From: Pantoea eucrina
GTDB lineage: Bacteria > Pseudomonadota > Gammaproteobacteria > Enterobacterales > Enterobacteriaceae
Length of the DNA: 62,550 nucleotides
Assembly (NCBI RefSeq): GCF_002095385.1
Contig: NZ_MIPP01000023.1
Coordinates: 1-62,550, forward strand
Direction of reading: 5' to 3'
Under the pieces are notes generated by a model. The model worked only from the letters and a program-made list of their open reading frames with translations. It was not told the origin of the DNA and did no database searches. Positions 43,101 to 52,008 of the stretch are shown here, one piece after another. Position numbers and translations under genes: made by a program. Each line of letters opens with the position of its first letter. Position 1 is the stretch's first letter.

Positions 43101-43506
43101 CAAAGAGGTCGGCGACGCGGGTGCTGAGCTGGTAGAGCTTACGCTTGTCGTCGTCATCCTGCAGATAGAGCCGCAGCGACTGAAACGTTTCCTGCTCCAG
43201 CAGCACCGGCAGGCGCTGCATCAGCTTCCAGCTCATGTTGGCTTTAGTAAAGGCGCTCTCTTCCGGGATCCCCGGCAGCACCTTCACAAACATGCTCCAG
43301 ATAAAGGTGGCAGGCAGTGGGAAATCGATATTTGCGGCAATGCCAAAGCTGTTTGCCAGCTCCATCTGCAGCCACTGCGCCATTCCCGGGCTCTGTACCA
43401 GCACCTGTTCAGCCGCAAAAGGATCGGCGAGAGGCTGGTTTTCAATCAGGATGCCTGCCAGATTTTTCAACAGATCGAGCTGATTGGAGTGGTAAACCCG
43501 GAACAT
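40126..43506 (-). CDS. recC: exodeoxyribonuclease V subunit gamma (RecC)
   Basis: RecC holds RecB and RecD together and recognises Chi. The 1126-residue protein (1122 in E. coli) begins MFRVYHSNQLDLL and has an inactive UvrD-like helicase fold in the first two thirds (LVQSPGMAQWLQMEL, IMVADIDSYAPFIQAAF, CLLGMNDGVYPRT) and an inactive nuclease-like C-terminal domain. AAGGAGAATT precedes ATG 43506. It lies 36 bp after ppdC, so the pseudopilin genes and recC may share transcripts. Confidence 0.97.
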   Translation of the reverse strand: MFRVYHSNQLDLLKNLAGILIENQPLADPFAAEQVLVQSPGMAQWLQMELANSFGIAANIDFPLPATFIWSMFVKVLPGIPEESAFTKANMSWKLMQRLPVLLEQETFQSLRLYLQDDDDKRKLYQLSTRVADLFDQYLVYRADWLNSWERGALIEGLGDAQQWQAALWRDLVSFTESLGQPMWHRANLYARFIETLERAESTPPGLPPRVFICGISALPPVYLQALEALGRHIDIHLLFTNPCRHYWGDIQDYAFLAKLQSRQRRRLHSEETLPLFREPEAASTLFNSSGEQQLTNPLLASWGKLGRDNLFLLSQMESAANDIDAFVDLPDDTLLHNLQADLLNLDDRAVIGLSAGELMNSAEKRPLDPADRSITLQICHSAQREVEVLQDHLLAMMEADPELKPRDIIVMVADIDSYAPFIQAAFASAPPDRYLPFAISDRRASQAHPAILALLSLLTLPESRFASEEILALLEVPALAQRFSVDESGLRLLRRWVMESGIRWGLDDASIEALSLPVTGQHTWRFGLQRMLLGYALESRNGDWQGILPYDESSGLIAELAGHLAELLMRLDTWRSRLAGERTLAEWLPLCRELIDSFFSGDAESEAALLLVETQWKEIIEQGMGSAYQQPVPVTLLRDELRSRLDQQRISQRFLAGPVNFCTLMPMRSIPFKIVCLLGMNDGVYPRTLAPVGFDLMQQQTRKGDRSRRDDDRYLFLEALISAQQQLYISYIGRAIQDNTERYPSVLVTELLDYLGQSFCLPGDEQCEPDISEQHVREHLQTLHSRMPFAAENFAPDTHRQSFAAEWLPAATGRGVAQPDFVQPLAVKTQEIVTLEQLLRFWRHPVRAWFQQRLGVSFWTEESELPDSEPFAPDSLERYQLNAQLLNALVNGEDPQQLYAHHRAAGNLPYGAFGELFWQSQTEEMQEVAAEVAGERLPAESQEVNLQLDTVRLTGWLTQVQADGLLRWRPGVLNMNDGLQLWLEHLVYCALGGSGVSRMYGRKQSCWRFHAVAADRAQSLLAEYAAACEQGLAQPLLLLNKSGGAWLEASFDRKSGQLLEDDATQKKALNKLLQAWQGGYQVQGEGSDPYLQRLNRTLNEEMLQAIIAAARQWYLPVRLAHQDDK

Positions 43507-43542
43507 AATTCTCCTTTAACAAAGCAGTACCCTACAGCCTGG

Positions 43543-43926
43543 TCACTCTACCCTTAAACGGCGGAGATGCCTATTAATCTGGTCATCTTCGTGACATTTC
43601 AGCCGTGCCAGCATCGCTGTGCGCTGATGCGGGCTGGTCACGGTCACCCGCTCCAGCGTGCAGCTACCTGGCAGAATCTGCTGCTGGCGCTGCGTGTGCC
43701 AGCCCGCTGTGTCATGACCCAGCAACGCCTGCTGCGCAACCTGCCACGCCTGTCGCTGCTGCCACTGCTGGCTGAACCCCAGCGTCAGCGCACGCTGATA
43801 GTGCAGCAGCGTCGAGATGCTCAGCGCCAGCAGCAGCATGCCCACCAGCGCCTCGGCGAGGCTAAATCCCCGCTGTAACTGCCTCTCCCGGACACGCCTC
43901 CGGCGCGGCCAGCGGGCAGAAGTCAA
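43543..43926 (-). CDS. ppdC: prepilin-type N-terminal cleavage/methylation protein PpdC
   Basis: A type IV pilin-like minor pseudopilin. The prepilin peptidase site and hydrophobic helix read QRGFSLAEALVGMLLLALSI, cleaved after the glycine and before F, with glutamate at +5. The body is short, with two cysteines (SCTLE, LKCHE). The start is unclear: TTG 43926 inside ygdB gives 127 residues with a 17-residue basic leader (E. coli PpdC 107). The open frame reaches further upstream, but through ygdB. No ATG is present near the leader. Confidence 0.75.
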   Translation of the reverse strand: MTSARWPRRRRVRERQLQRGFSLAEALVGMLLLALSISTLLHYQRALTLGFSQQWQQRQAWQVAQQALLGHDTAGWHTQRQQQILPGSCTLERVTVTSPHQRTAMLARLKCHEDDQINRHLRRLRVE

Positions 43927-44290
43927 TCCAGCCGTGCGGCAAGGCCAGCACGCGCGTTCCACGAAGTTCAACCCAGCGGTAGAGCCAGAGTGCGCTGCCT
44001 GCCTGGCGCGCGGATAACAAGCCATGCCCTTCCTCCCTGCGCAGCAGACAGCTCTGCCACTGCGCGGTTGTCCACTGCTGACACTGCCAGCCTTCAGCCG
44101 GCGACCACTGCTGCTGCACTCCCCAGCGTAGCGCCGCCTGCGCCTGGCTGTGATGCTGAAAGTAGTGCTGCGTATCGGCAACCAGCACCATGCTGCGGCT
44201 CAGCTGCTGGCGGGTCGCATGCAGCGTTACGCCTCCCAGCAGCAGCAGCATCATGACCATGCCGAGCGTACTGTTGCCCCGCTGGTTCAT
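43862..44290 (-). CDS. ygdB: DUF2509 protein YgdB, linked to pseudopilins
   Basis: A 142-residue protein (135 in E. coli) with a single N-terminal hydrophobic helix (NSTLGMVMMLLLLGGVTLHA) after a short basic start MNQRG, resembling the PilX-type minor pilin layout. The rest has paired cysteines (WQCQQW, SCLL, FCPL, ACPG). Function is unknown; its place among ppdA, ppdB and ppdC suggests a role in a type IV pilus-like assembly. It overlaps ppdB by 4 bp and ppdC by about 65 bp. Confidence 0.85.
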   Translation of the reverse strand: MNQRGNSTLGMVMMLLLLGGVTLHATRQQLSRSMVLVADTQHYFQHHSQAQAALRWGVQQQWSPAEGWQCQQWTTAQWQSCLLRREEGHGLLSARQAGSALWLYRWVELRGTRVLALPHGWIDFCPLAAPEACPGEAVTAGI

Positions 44291-44826
44291 AGATTGATGC
44301 CTTCGATAACGCGTACCAGCGTGACCTGCTGCTGACCTGCACGTGCCGCCAGCTCCAGCCGCAGGTAGCGCTGCTGACGGCTGACCTGAAACCGTTCCAG
44401 CAGCATAAATGCGGGATCGGTGATGCGCTCCCAGCCGCTACCATGACACGCCTCAACGCCGCGCTGCATCTCCAGCTGCCCGCTACGCAGACGATAGCCG
44501 TAGTAATCACTGTCGCTATGCCCCGCTCCCTCCCAGCGACCGTTGCTGTTCTCATCCCAGCGCAGCAGCACACAGCTGCCGCTGTTTGCCAGCGTCAGTG
44601 GCGCACCGCTGCAGGTTCCCCGGCAGTAGCCCGCCCGGCGCAGCGCTTTTTCCAGCATGCCGGCTATCTGCTCCAGCTCCTGCTGCAGCTGTACCCGCTG
44701 CTGCAGCCGCAGATTCTGTTCCAGCAGCAGCGGCAGAAAACGCCCCAGGCTAAGCATCAGCATGGCGCTTATCGCCAGCGCAATCAGCGTTTCCAGCAGG
44801 CTGAACCCGGCCTGAGCTACCCGCAC
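44287..44826 (-). CDS. ppdB: prepilin-type protein PpdB
   Basis: A PilW-like minor pseudopilin of 179 residues (187 in E. coli). The cleavage site and helix are QAGFSLLETLIALAISAMLML, with glutamate +5. The C-terminal domain has several cysteines (YCRGTCSG, GSCVLL, EACHGSG) likely paired in the periplasm. It overlaps ygdB by 4 bp and ppdA by 10 bp in one transcript. Confidence 0.9.
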   Translation of the reverse strand: MRVAQAGFSLLETLIALAISAMLMLSLGRFLPLLLEQNLRLQQRVQLQQELEQIAGMLEKALRRAGYCRGTCSGAPLTLANSGSCVLLRWDENSNGRWEGAGHSDSDYYGYRLRSGQLEMQRGVEACHGSGWERITDPAFMLLERFQVSRQQRYLRLELAARAGQQQVTLVRVIEGINL

Positions 44827-45287
44827 GTCGCTGCTTCCGGCTGGCAGAGACGAACACGCGCGCGGGCAGAGATGATTGCGCGCCAGCGCCCGGCAGCGCT
44901 CGTTATTTCCACGCTACCGGCGCGCGCTACGTCTCTGCGCCCGTAAAAACCGGGTTCGCCCGTCAGTGCGCTGAGGTGTATGCCTGCATACGGTGGCGTG
45001 AACCACCAGCGCGAGGGCGTCGTGCAGCCTGCAGGCGGTACGGGGCCGGTACCGAGACAGCCCCCCTGACCCGGCTGCAGCCAGAGCTTTAGCTCGCGAT
45101 TATGCCAGCCCGCATGCGCACGCAGCTGCAGCAAAAACGCCTGCAGCTGCAGCACACTTTCGCGCAGCTGCTGCTGCTGCTGCCAGCGCTGCCACCCCTG
45201 TATCACCCCGCCGCTCAGTACGCCTGTGATGAGCATGACGATCAGCAGTTCCGGCAGGGTAAATCCGTGATGATTATCTCTGTTCAT
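44817..45287 (-). CDS. ppdA: prepilin-type protein PpdA
   Basis: A GspH/FimT-like minor pseudopilin of 156 residues, the E. coli length. The leader MNRDNHHG is followed by the cleaved helix FTLPELLIVMLITGVLSGG. The C-terminal half holds cysteine pairs GGCLG, GCTTP and LCQPEAATCG. It is first in ppdA-ppdB-ygdB-ppdC, downstream of thyA. No prepilin peptidase or pilus ATPase is in the window, so any machine must use parts encoded elsewhere. Confidence 0.9.
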   Translation of the reverse strand: MNRDNHHGFTLPELLIVMLITGVLSGGVIQGWQRWQQQQQLRESVLQLQAFLLQLRAHAGWHNRELKLWLQPGQGGCLGTGPVPPAGCTTPSRWWFTPPYAGIHLSALTGEPGFYGRRDVARAGSVEITSAAGRWRAIISARARVRLCQPEAATCG

Positions 45288-45426
45288 GACGTCACTCTGC
45301 CGTCAGCGCAGCAGCGCTACAAGCGTGACAGTTGTGCGGTCAGGAGGGGCTCACAGACGTGCTTCATCCGCTACAGAGAGAACCATTTTTTTGTGCGGCA
45401 GCGTCAGAAAAGCGTGGCCGGACAGG

Positions 45427-45455
45427 CAAAAAAAGCCCTGCACAGCGGCAGGGCT
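45427..45455 (-). terminator. thyA intrinsic terminator
   Basis: AGCCCTG (45434-45440) pairs with CAGGGCT (45449-45455) and is followed on the minus strand by a run of six or seven U. It lies about 20 bp after the thyA stop and separates lgt-thyA from the pseudopilin genes. Confidence 0.9.
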
Positions 45456-45475
45456 CAGGGGCGTTCGGGAGCAGA

Positions 45476-46270
45476 TCAGACTGCCACAGGGGCCTTGATG
45501 GCAGGATGGGGATCGTAGCCTTCTACCTCAAAATCCTCGAACTGATAGTCGAAAATTGAGGCTGGCTTACGCTTAATCACCAGCTTCGGCAGCGGACGTG
45601 GTTCGCGCGTCAGCTGCAGGCAAGCCTGCTCCAGATGGTTGCTGTAAAGGTGGGTATCGCCACCGGTCCAGACAAAATCACCCACTTCCAGATCGCACTG
45701 CTGCGCGACCATATGCACCAGCAGCGCATAGCTGGCGATATTAAACGGCAGGCCGAGGAAGATATCGCACGAACGCTGATAGAGCTGGCAGGAGAGTTTG
45801 CCGTTCGCGACGTAGAACTGGAAAAAGGCGTGGCACGGAGCCAGCGCCATCTGATCCAGCTCGCCCACGTTCCAGGCTGAGACAATAATGCGGCGTGAGT
45901 CCGGATCGCGTTTCAGCTGCTCAATGACTCTGCTTATCTGATCGATCTCTGCGCCAGAGGCGCTGCCCCAGCTGCGCCACTGCTTGCCGTAGACCGGACC
46001 TAAATCTCCGTTTTCATCCGCCCACTCATCCCAGATGGTGACCTTGTTCTCTTTCAGATACTGAATGTTGGTTTCCCCTTTCAGGAACCACAGCAGCTCG
46101 TGAATGATAGAGCGCAGGTGCACTTTTTTGGTGGTGACCAGCGGGAAGCCTTCCTGCAGATTGAAACGCATCTGGTGGCCAAAAATGGAAAGCGTGCCGG
46201 TACCGGTACGGTCGGCCTTTTCTGCGCCTTCATTCAGCACATGCTGCATCAGTTCCAGATACTGTTTCAT
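45476..46270 (-). CDS. thyA: thymidylate synthase
   Basis: ThyA methylates dUMP to dTMP with methylenetetrahydrofolate. The 264-residue protein equals E. coli ThyA. The nucleophile is C146 in [12 protein letters not shown]; folate and dUMP contacts include [20 protein letters not shown] and FDYQFEDF near the C-terminus, which ends in the catalytic PVAV tail. ATG 46270 overlaps the lgt stop by 4 bp, as in E. coli, where thyA translation is coupled to lgt. Confidence 0.98.
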   Translation of the reverse strand: MKQYLELMQHVLNEGAEKADRTGTGTLSIFGHQMRFNLQEGFPLVTTKKVHLRSIIHELLWFLKGETNIQYLKENKVTIWDEWADENGDLGPVYGKQWRSWGSASGAEIDQISRVIEQLKRDPDSRRIIVSAWNVGELDQMALAPCHAFFQFYVANGKLSCQLYQRSCDIFLGLPFNIASYALLVHMVAQQCDLEVGDFVWTGGDTHLYSNHLEQACLQLTREPRPLPKLVIKRKPASIFDYQFEDFEVEGYDPHPAIKAPVAV

Positions 46271-47148
46271 TTTACCTCTCGGGTTTGTTGCTGCGGACGA
46301 CGACGATACGCCCAGACCATCATGATAATGCCCGCCAGAATCATCGGCACAGAGAGGATCTGCCCCATGCTGATACCGCCTTCAAACAGCCCCAGCTGCG
46401 CATCCGGCTGACGGAAAAACTCGACAATAATGCGAAACGCGCCGTAACCAATCAGGAACAGTCCGGAGACACTGCCCATTGGACGCGGTTTGCGAATAAA
46501 CAGGTTGAGAATAAGAAACAGCACTACGCCTTCCAGACACAGCTCATAGAGCTGGGAGGCGTGACGGGGCAGTACGCCATAGGTATTCAGCAGCTGCTGA
46601 TACTGCGGGTTATTCACCGCTAGCGCGAGATCTTCACTGCGCGATCCCGGAAAGAGCATCGCGAATTTAAAATCGGGCGCCACGCGGCCCCACAGTTCGC
46701 CATTGATAAAGTTACCGAGGCGACCCGCGCCAAGACCAAACGGGATCAGCGGCGCAATGAAGTCAGACACCTGGAAGAAGGTACGTTTCGTGCGACGGGC
46801 AAAAATCAGCATGACCACAATCACGCCGATAAGGCCACCGTGGAAGGACATGCCGCCATCCCAGACCTTGAACAGGTAGAGCGGGTTTTCCAGAAACAGC
46901 GGCAGATTGTAAAACAGCACATAGCCGATACGACCACCGAGAAAGACGCCGAGGAATCCGGCATAAAGCAGGTTTTCCACTTCGTCTTTCGTCCAGCCGC
47001 TACCGGGCTTGTTGGCGCGGCGCACCGCAAGCCACATGGCAAAAACAAAGCCCACCAGATACATCAGGCCGTACCAGTGAAGCGAAATCGGTCCGATTGA
47101 GAAGATCACCGGATCGAATTGGGGAAATGAAATGTAGCCGTTATTCAT
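46267..47148 (-). CDS. lgt: prolipoprotein diacylglyceryl transferase Lgt
   Basis: Lgt moves diacylglycerol from phosphatidylglycerol to the lipobox cysteine of prelipoproteins, the first step in their maturation. The 293-residue protein (291 in E. coli) has seven hydrophobic segments and the signature [14 protein letters not shown] (about residues 143-156), with the HGGLIG motif near 103. Two small lipoprotein substrates, YgdI and YgdR, and MltA are encoded in this window. Confidence 0.97.
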   Translation of the reverse strand: MNNGYISFPQFDPVIFSIGPISLHWYGLMYLVGFVFAMWLAVRRANKPGSGWTKDEVENLLYAGFLGVFLGGRIGYVLFYNLPLFLENPLYLFKVWDGGMSFHGGLIGVIVVMLIFARRTKRTFFQVSDFIAPLIPFGLGAGRLGNFINGELWGRVAPDFKFAMLFPGSRSEDLALAVNNPQYQQLLNTYGVLPRHASQLYELCLEGVVLFLILNLFIRKPRPMGSVSGLFLIGYGAFRIIVEFFRQPDAQLGLFEGGISMGQILSVPMILAGIIMMVWAYRRRPQQQTREVK

Positions 47149-47260
47149 TATTCACCATCGATTTTTCTGCCCAACGCGGGCGTGGCTAAAGGGCCAGACA
47201 ATAAAAGGCTGCGCATCATAGCACAGCCGCTTTTCACAGTTTCCGCAGAAATGTAAACCG

Positions 47261-49505
47261 TTAACGACCGCCGCGAATCAGTCCACCCAGACCGCGACGC
47301 TCCATAAATGCCGCAACCAGATGACGCACTTCCGAAGCGGTATGCGCTGCAATGCCCTGCTGGCTTAGCTTCTGTACTTCCTCCCGATCCAGATGTCGCA
47401 ACAGGTACTTCACCCGCGGAATATTTTTGCCGTTCATGCTGAGATGATGATAGCCAAGCCCGACCAGCAGCGCGACACACATGGGATCGCCCGCCATTTC
47501 ACCACACAGGCAGAGCTCAAGTTTGGCTTCCCGGGCTTCACGCGCAATGGTATGCAGCGCGCGCAGCATGGCGGGATGCAGCGGATCGTAGAGGTTTGCG
47601 ACCCGGGTGTTGTTGCGATCCACCGCCAGCAGATACTGCGTCAGATCGTTGGTGCCGACCGAGATAAAATCAACGCGGCTGGCCAGATGCGGGATCATAA
47701 ACAGCATTGAGGGCACTTCGATCATAACGCCGATACGCGGCCGGGGAATGGGATAGCCCAGTACCTCTTCCACTTCACGTCCGGCGCGATCGATCAGCCG
47801 GCGCGCGTCATCGATCTCATCAATATGGCTGATCATCGGCAGCAGAATATTGAGGTTTCCGGAGGCGACGTTAGCGCGCAGCATGGCCCGCACCTGGACC
47901 AGGAAGATCTCCGGCTGATCGAGCGTCAGGCGAATACCGCGCCAGCCAAGACACGGATTCTCTTCGCTGATTGGCATATAGGGCAGCTGTTTGTCCGCGC
48001 CGACGTCCAGCGTGCGCAGCGTGACCGGCTTATCGTAAAACAGCTGCAGCATGCCCTGGTACTGCGCCACCTGCTCCTCTTCTGACGGGAAGCCGCTTTG
48101 CAGCATAAACGGGATCTCAGTACGATAAAGGCCGATGCCATCGACCCAGCTGTCCAGCGCCTGCTCATGCTCCGGGCTAAGACCGGCATTGAGCATGACC
48201 TGCACCCGCTCCCCGCTTTTCAACTCACCGGGCTGATCCACCACGCCTTCCGCCATTTTGCTCAGCGCGTTCTCTTCGCTGATCAAACGCTGATACTCCT
48301 GTACCAGCACCGGCTCAGGATCGATCAGGACTTCCCCGCGATAGCCATCAACGATCAGCTGCCGCTTGTTGAGCTGCACCGGCAGGATATCGGCACCCAT
48401 CACGGTCGGGATCCCCATCGCCCGCGTCAGGATCGCCGCATGTGAGTTAGCGGCGCCGTCGCGCACGACCACGCCTGCCAGCCGCTCATGCGGCAGCTCG
48501 GCCAGCGTCGTGGCCGTCAGCTCATCGGCCACCAGCACAAAGCGCTCCGGCCAGGCGTTGGTTCCCACCAGCGTATCATCAAGATGAAACAGCAGCCGCT
48601 GCCCCAGCACCCGCAGATCGCCAGCCCGTTCGCGCAGATAGTGATCCTGCAGGCTGGCAAACTGCGCCGCAAACTTTTCGATCACGGTTTTTACCGCCCA
48701 CTCAGCCACCGATCCGCGCTCGATCTCCGCAAACAGATCTTTTTTCAGCCGCGCATCGGTCAGCAGATGCGAGTAGAGATCGAAGATTGCCGCGCTCTCT
48801 TTCTGCACGCCGGCCGCAAAGCGTTTACTGAAACGGCGGAATTCATTGCCCGCTTCCCCCATCGCCACCACCAGCCGCTCGCGCTCGCGCTGGGGATCAA
48901 GTTGATGCGGCAGAAACCTGATCCAGCAGCGGCTGTGTTTCATCCACCCAGCCGATCGCCACCGCCACGCCCGGAGAGGCGGCAATCGCTTTAACACGGG
49001 TTTGCCGGAACTGGCCAAATAGCTGGCCGAGCTGTGACTGTGAGAGCAGCCCCGCCATTTGCGTGGCGAGCGTCACCAGAAATGACTCTTCACTCTCATC
49101 AAACTGACGGTGTTCGCGCTGCTGCACCACCAGCACGCCCAGTAGCTGGCGACGACTGATAATAGGTACACCAAGGAAAGAGCGATAACGCTCTTCTTTT
49201 ACGGCAGGAATATATTTAAAGCTGGGGTGACTCTGCGCATCGGCCAGGTTAATGGGTTCAGCAAGCCGGCCAACCAGGCCGACAATGCCTTCATCAAACG
49301 CCAGTGCGATCGTACGGCCGCGCGGTTTTTTCAGACCGCGGGTCGCCATCAGGTAGTAGCAGTGTCGATCGTGATCGGCGAGGTAAACCGAGCAGACCTC
49401 GGTCTCCATCGCCAGGCAGATTTCGTTAACCAGAATGTCGAGTGCTTCATTCAGACGCGGTGCACCCGCCACTTTTTCTACTATTTCGCGCAACTGAGTG
49501 AGCAT
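47261..49505 (-). pseudogene. ptsP: PTS-Ntr enzyme I (PtsP), frameshifted near 48900
   Basis: PtsP is the first phosphotransferase of the nitrogen PTS, passing phosphate from PEP to NPr, with an N-terminal GAF domain that senses glutamine. The frame from ATG 49505 (MLTQLREIVEKV) encodes the GAF domain and linker and stops at 48897 after QVSAAST. Homology continues in another frame from LDPQRERERLV. The junction reads TCAACTTGATCCC; a lost dinucleotide (for example ACTCTTGAT) or a single extra base explains it. The second frame is open to 47261, with the phospho-histidine in DGAANSHAAI and the PEP-domain motifs GIGLYRTEIPFM and LCGEMAGDP, ending RRGLGGLIRGGR. An ATG near 48869 could start a GAF-less enzyme I. 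Total length would be about 748 residues. Error or real mutation cannot be decided here. Confidence 0.9.
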
Positions 49506-49517
49506 AAGGGGCGTGGC

Positions 49518-50048
49518 CTATCCTCTTTTACGACGGTGGGCAACAGGGTTATTGCGCTGCCCCACACTCTCCTGCATCGACATTACCACGCCAGCAAACT
49601 CTTTCATGACGCGCCGGTAAACATCGCGCTTGAAGGAGACCACCTGACGTACCGGATACCAGAAGCTCACCCAGCGCCAGCCATCAAACTCGGGTGTGCT
49701 GCTGTGTTGCACATTGATATCCGCGTCATTACACATCAACTGCAGAAGAAACCACTTCTGTTTCTGGCCGATACAGACCGGCTTTGTATCCCAACGCACC
49801 AAACGTTTAGGCAACTTGTAACGTAACCAGTTACGGGTTGAAGCAAGTATTCGAACATCTTTGCGGTGTAAACCCACTTCTTCGAACAGTTCGCGATACA
49901 TCGCCTGCTCTGCGGTTTCACCCGGATTGATGCCTCCCTGAGGAAACTGCCAGGAGTGCTGTCCAAAGCGCCTGGCCCATAACACTTGCCCCTGCCTGTT
50001 GCAGATTACGATACCAACATTCGGGCGGTAGCCATCATCATCGATCAC
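49518..50048 (-). CDS. rppH: RNA pyrophosphohydrolase RppH
   Basis: RppH removes pyrophosphate from the 5' end of mRNA and so starts RNase E-dependent decay; it also hydrolyses diadenosine polyphosphates. The 176-residue protein equals E. coli. The Nudix box spans about residues 38-60 (GGINPGET...REL-EEVG) with the metal-binding glutamates in [14 protein letters not shown] precedes it. The basic C-terminal tail ([11 protein letters not shown]) is typical. It is 12 bp upstream of ptsP and divergent from mutH. Confidence 0.97.
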   Translation of the reverse strand: MIDDDGYRPNVGIVICNRQGQVLWARRFGQHSWQFPQGGINPGETAEQAMYRELFEEVGLHRKDVRILASTRNWLRYKLPKRLVRWDTKPVCIGQKQKWFLLQLMCNDADINVQHSSTPEFDGWRWVSFWYPVRQVVSFKRDVYRRVMKEFAGVVMSMQESVGQRNNPVAHRRKRG

Positions 50049-50148
50049 TGGACTACCTCAAAGCTTAATTTGAATGGTCTGATTGTTTCACACTCCTTAC
50101 AGGCGGTAAACCACTGGATAAGCCGGACCTCCGCAGAATAAAAAAGAG

Positions 50149-50600
50149 TTAACCCACAGAGATGACTTAACTTATAAACAGTTACCCTGCCTGTTGTGCG
50201 ATCTTATGCACTTTTTCTGTGGATAGCTTTGTGCAGAACGCGGTAATTAACTGCAGACAGTTTAACGCCAGCGCAAAACAGAGGATTCTTATCCTGATAA
50301 ATATATGATTATAATTAATAACTTAATTAAAAAAATGGTGTCAGTCCGAAAGGCTTTTTTTAGCGCGGGTCAGACAAAGAGAGACGTGTGATTAAAAAAC
50401 AACCGCCGTTGTTTTTATCCACAAGGAATGCCCTAAACCTGGTCAGATGATGCAAAAAAATCGCGCATTGCGGTTCAGCAGGCCCTGTAAATAGAAACAG
50501 GGATCGGCTCAGGACGGGCTTATCCCATTTATCTGTGGATAACTTACACTGATATCCTGTTTATTGTGGCGGACAAATCGGGATAAACTGTCTCTCTGAA
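50149..50600. promoter_or_regulatory. DARS2-like DnaA-reactivating region
   Basis: The 685-bp gap between rppH and mutH has no gene and the same length and place as the E. coli DARS2 region, which turns ADP-DnaA into ATP-DnaA. It contains perfect DnaA boxes TTATCCACA at 50415-50423 (plus) and 50534-50542 (minus), and a one-mismatch box CTATCCACA at 50218-50226 (minus). A further one-mismatch box, TTGTCCACA, lies at 50676-50684, outside the span given. An AT-rich stretch lies at 50295-50335. IHF and Fis sites could not be named with confidence. Borders are approximate, set by analogy with E. coli. Confidence 0.7.
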
Positions 50601-50643
50601 CCGTACCTGCTGCTGCAGTCATTCAAAAAAGCAGTGTGAATCA

Positions 50644-50652
50644 TGCTATTAT
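50644..50652 (+). promoter_or_regulatory. possible extended -10 promoter of mutH
   Basis: TGCTATTAT fits the extended -10 form TG-N-TATAAT and lies 82 bp before mutH. A poor -35 (TTCAAA, 50622) is 19 bp upstream. Confidence 0.5.
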
Positions 50653-50733
50653 GACGCCCGTTCAGAAAGAGGCGATGTGGACAACCTGCCCGCCCGCAAA
50701 CTGATTATTTTTTAACCAACTCAGATATTGATC

Positions 50734-51420
50734 ATGACATTTCACGATCCTTTGCCCGGTTCCCCGATAAGTGAAGAAGAGTTGCTGCAGCGTGCGCATC
50801 AGCTGGCCGGAGAGCGGCTGGAAACCCTGGCAGCCCGGCTTAACCTGCCGGTACCTGATAATCTTAAACGCGATAAAGGCTGGGTCGGCATGCTGCTGGA
50901 GCTGCACCTGGGTGCCAGCGCCGGCAGTAAAGCGGAGCAGGATTTTGCGCATTTGGATATCGAGCTTAAAACCATTCCGGTTGATGCTCAGGGCAGGCCA
51001 CTGGAGACCACCTTTGTCTGTGTGGCGCCGCTGACGGGTAACAGCGGCGTGACCTGGGCGTCAAGCCATGTGCGCCATAAGCTGGCGCGGGTATTGTGGA
51101 TCCCGGTTGAGGGCGAGCGCACGATCCCACTGGCTGAGCGTCGGGTGGGTACGCCCCTGCTCTGGCAGCCAGACGCAGAAGAGGAGCAGCAGCTGCGCGC
51201 CGACTGGGAGGAGCTGATGGATATGATTGTGCTGGGGCAGGTCGAGCGTATTACCGCCCGCCACGGCGCCTGGCTGCAAATCCGTCCCAAAGCAGCCAAC
51301 AACCGGGCGCTGACGGAAGCCGTAGGTGAGCATGGTGAACGCATTATGACGCTGCCGCGCGGCTTCTATCTTAAAAAGCACTTTACGGCTGCGCTGCTGG
51401 CGCGCCATTTTTTACTGTAA
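50734..51420 (+). CDS. mutH: DNA mismatch repair endonuclease MutH
   Basis: MutH nicks the unmethylated strand at hemimethylated GATC sites after MutS/MutL activation. The 228-residue protein (229 in E. coli) has the Sau3AI-type catalytic triad D70, E77 and K79 in [11 protein letters not shown], exactly the E. coli numbering when ATG 50734 (MTFHDPLPG) is used; this decides against an upstream TTG at 50728. [15 protein letters not shown] and [15 protein letters not shown] are further family blocks. There is no clear ribosome-binding site. The ygdQ gene that follows mutH in E. coli is missing. Confidence 0.97.
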   Translation: MTFHDPLPGSPISEEELLQRAHQLAGERLETLAARLNLPVPDNLKRDKGWVGMLLELHLGASAGSKAEQDFAHLDIELKTIPVDAQGRPLETTFVCVAPLTGNSGVTWASSHVRHKLARVLWIPVEGERTIPLAERRVGTPLLWQPDAEEEQQLRADWEELMDMIVLGQVERITARHGAWLQIRPKAANNRALTEAVGEHGERIMTLPRGFYLKKHFTAALLARHFLL

Positions 51421-51647
51421 TTCACTACACGCTCTCTTATACCGCACATTTTCCGACGTCTGGTTTTGCCAGCGTCCGCCAGCTAACGTTACACTCTTCA
51501 GTGTGCTGAGCAACCAGCAGGAAACGTGCCTGCTTGTCAAGCTAATGCACGCTATCTCTCGCTTTTTTAAGAATCATGCGATTACTTCGTCAGGTAAAAG
51601 CATTTATTACTACACTTTTGCAGTTGGAGCAGCTCAGGGAGCGGATA

Positions 51648-51866
51648 ATGAAAGGGTTAGCGGGTGTAGCGGGTTTACTGCTGGCAGCGTCAGTGCTGAG
51701 CGGTTGCAGTAGTGACTATGTGATGGCAACAAAAGATGGCCAGATGATTATGACCGAGGGCAAGCCCTCGATCGATAAAGAGACCGGCCTGGTTGAGTAC
51801 ACCGATCGGCAGGGTCACGTTATGCAGATCAACGGTGATGAAGTTTCCACCATCATTGAACGTTAA
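51648..51866 (+). CDS. ygdR: DUF903 lipoprotein YgdR
   Basis: A 72-residue lipoprotein, same length as E. coli YgdR. The signal peptide ends with lipobox VLSGC; the DUF903 domain reads [33 protein letters not shown] in two halves of the fold, followed by [14 protein letters not shown] chose ATG 51648 because AGGGAG lies 8 bases upstream; the frame continues 24 codons further without signal-peptide logic. Function is unknown. A paralog, ygdI, is at 24052. Confidence 0.93.
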   Translation: MKGLAGVAGLLLAASVLSGCSSDYVMATKDGQMIMTEGKPSIDKETGLVEYTDRQGHVMQINGDEVSTIIER

Positions 51867-51879
51867 GTGCCAGATTACC

Positions 51880-51910
51880 CGCCTGCACGGCGTTTTCCTC
51901 CGTGCAGGCG
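51880..51910 (+). terminator. hairpin after ygdR
   Basis: CGCCTGCACGG and CCGTGCAGGCG form a perfect 11-bp stem with a 9-nt loop, 13 bp after the ygdR stop, followed by ATTTCCC. It is a likely ygdR terminator with a weak U run. Confidence 0.7.
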
Positions 51911-52008
51911 ATTTCCCGGAGTTTCCCCTCTTCCTTCCTCTGTGTCAGACAGGCTATAGTCCGAAAGGACAGAACATTCCGTTTCATAATGAAAAAAGGA
52001 AGCCGGCA

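Noticed and set aside
50415..50542. Replication origin suggested by DnaA boxes
   Set aside because: Neighbours (rppH, mutH) are not those of oriC, no 13-mer AT-rich unwinding array or dense GATC cluster is seen, and the E. coli counterpart at this spot is DARS2.
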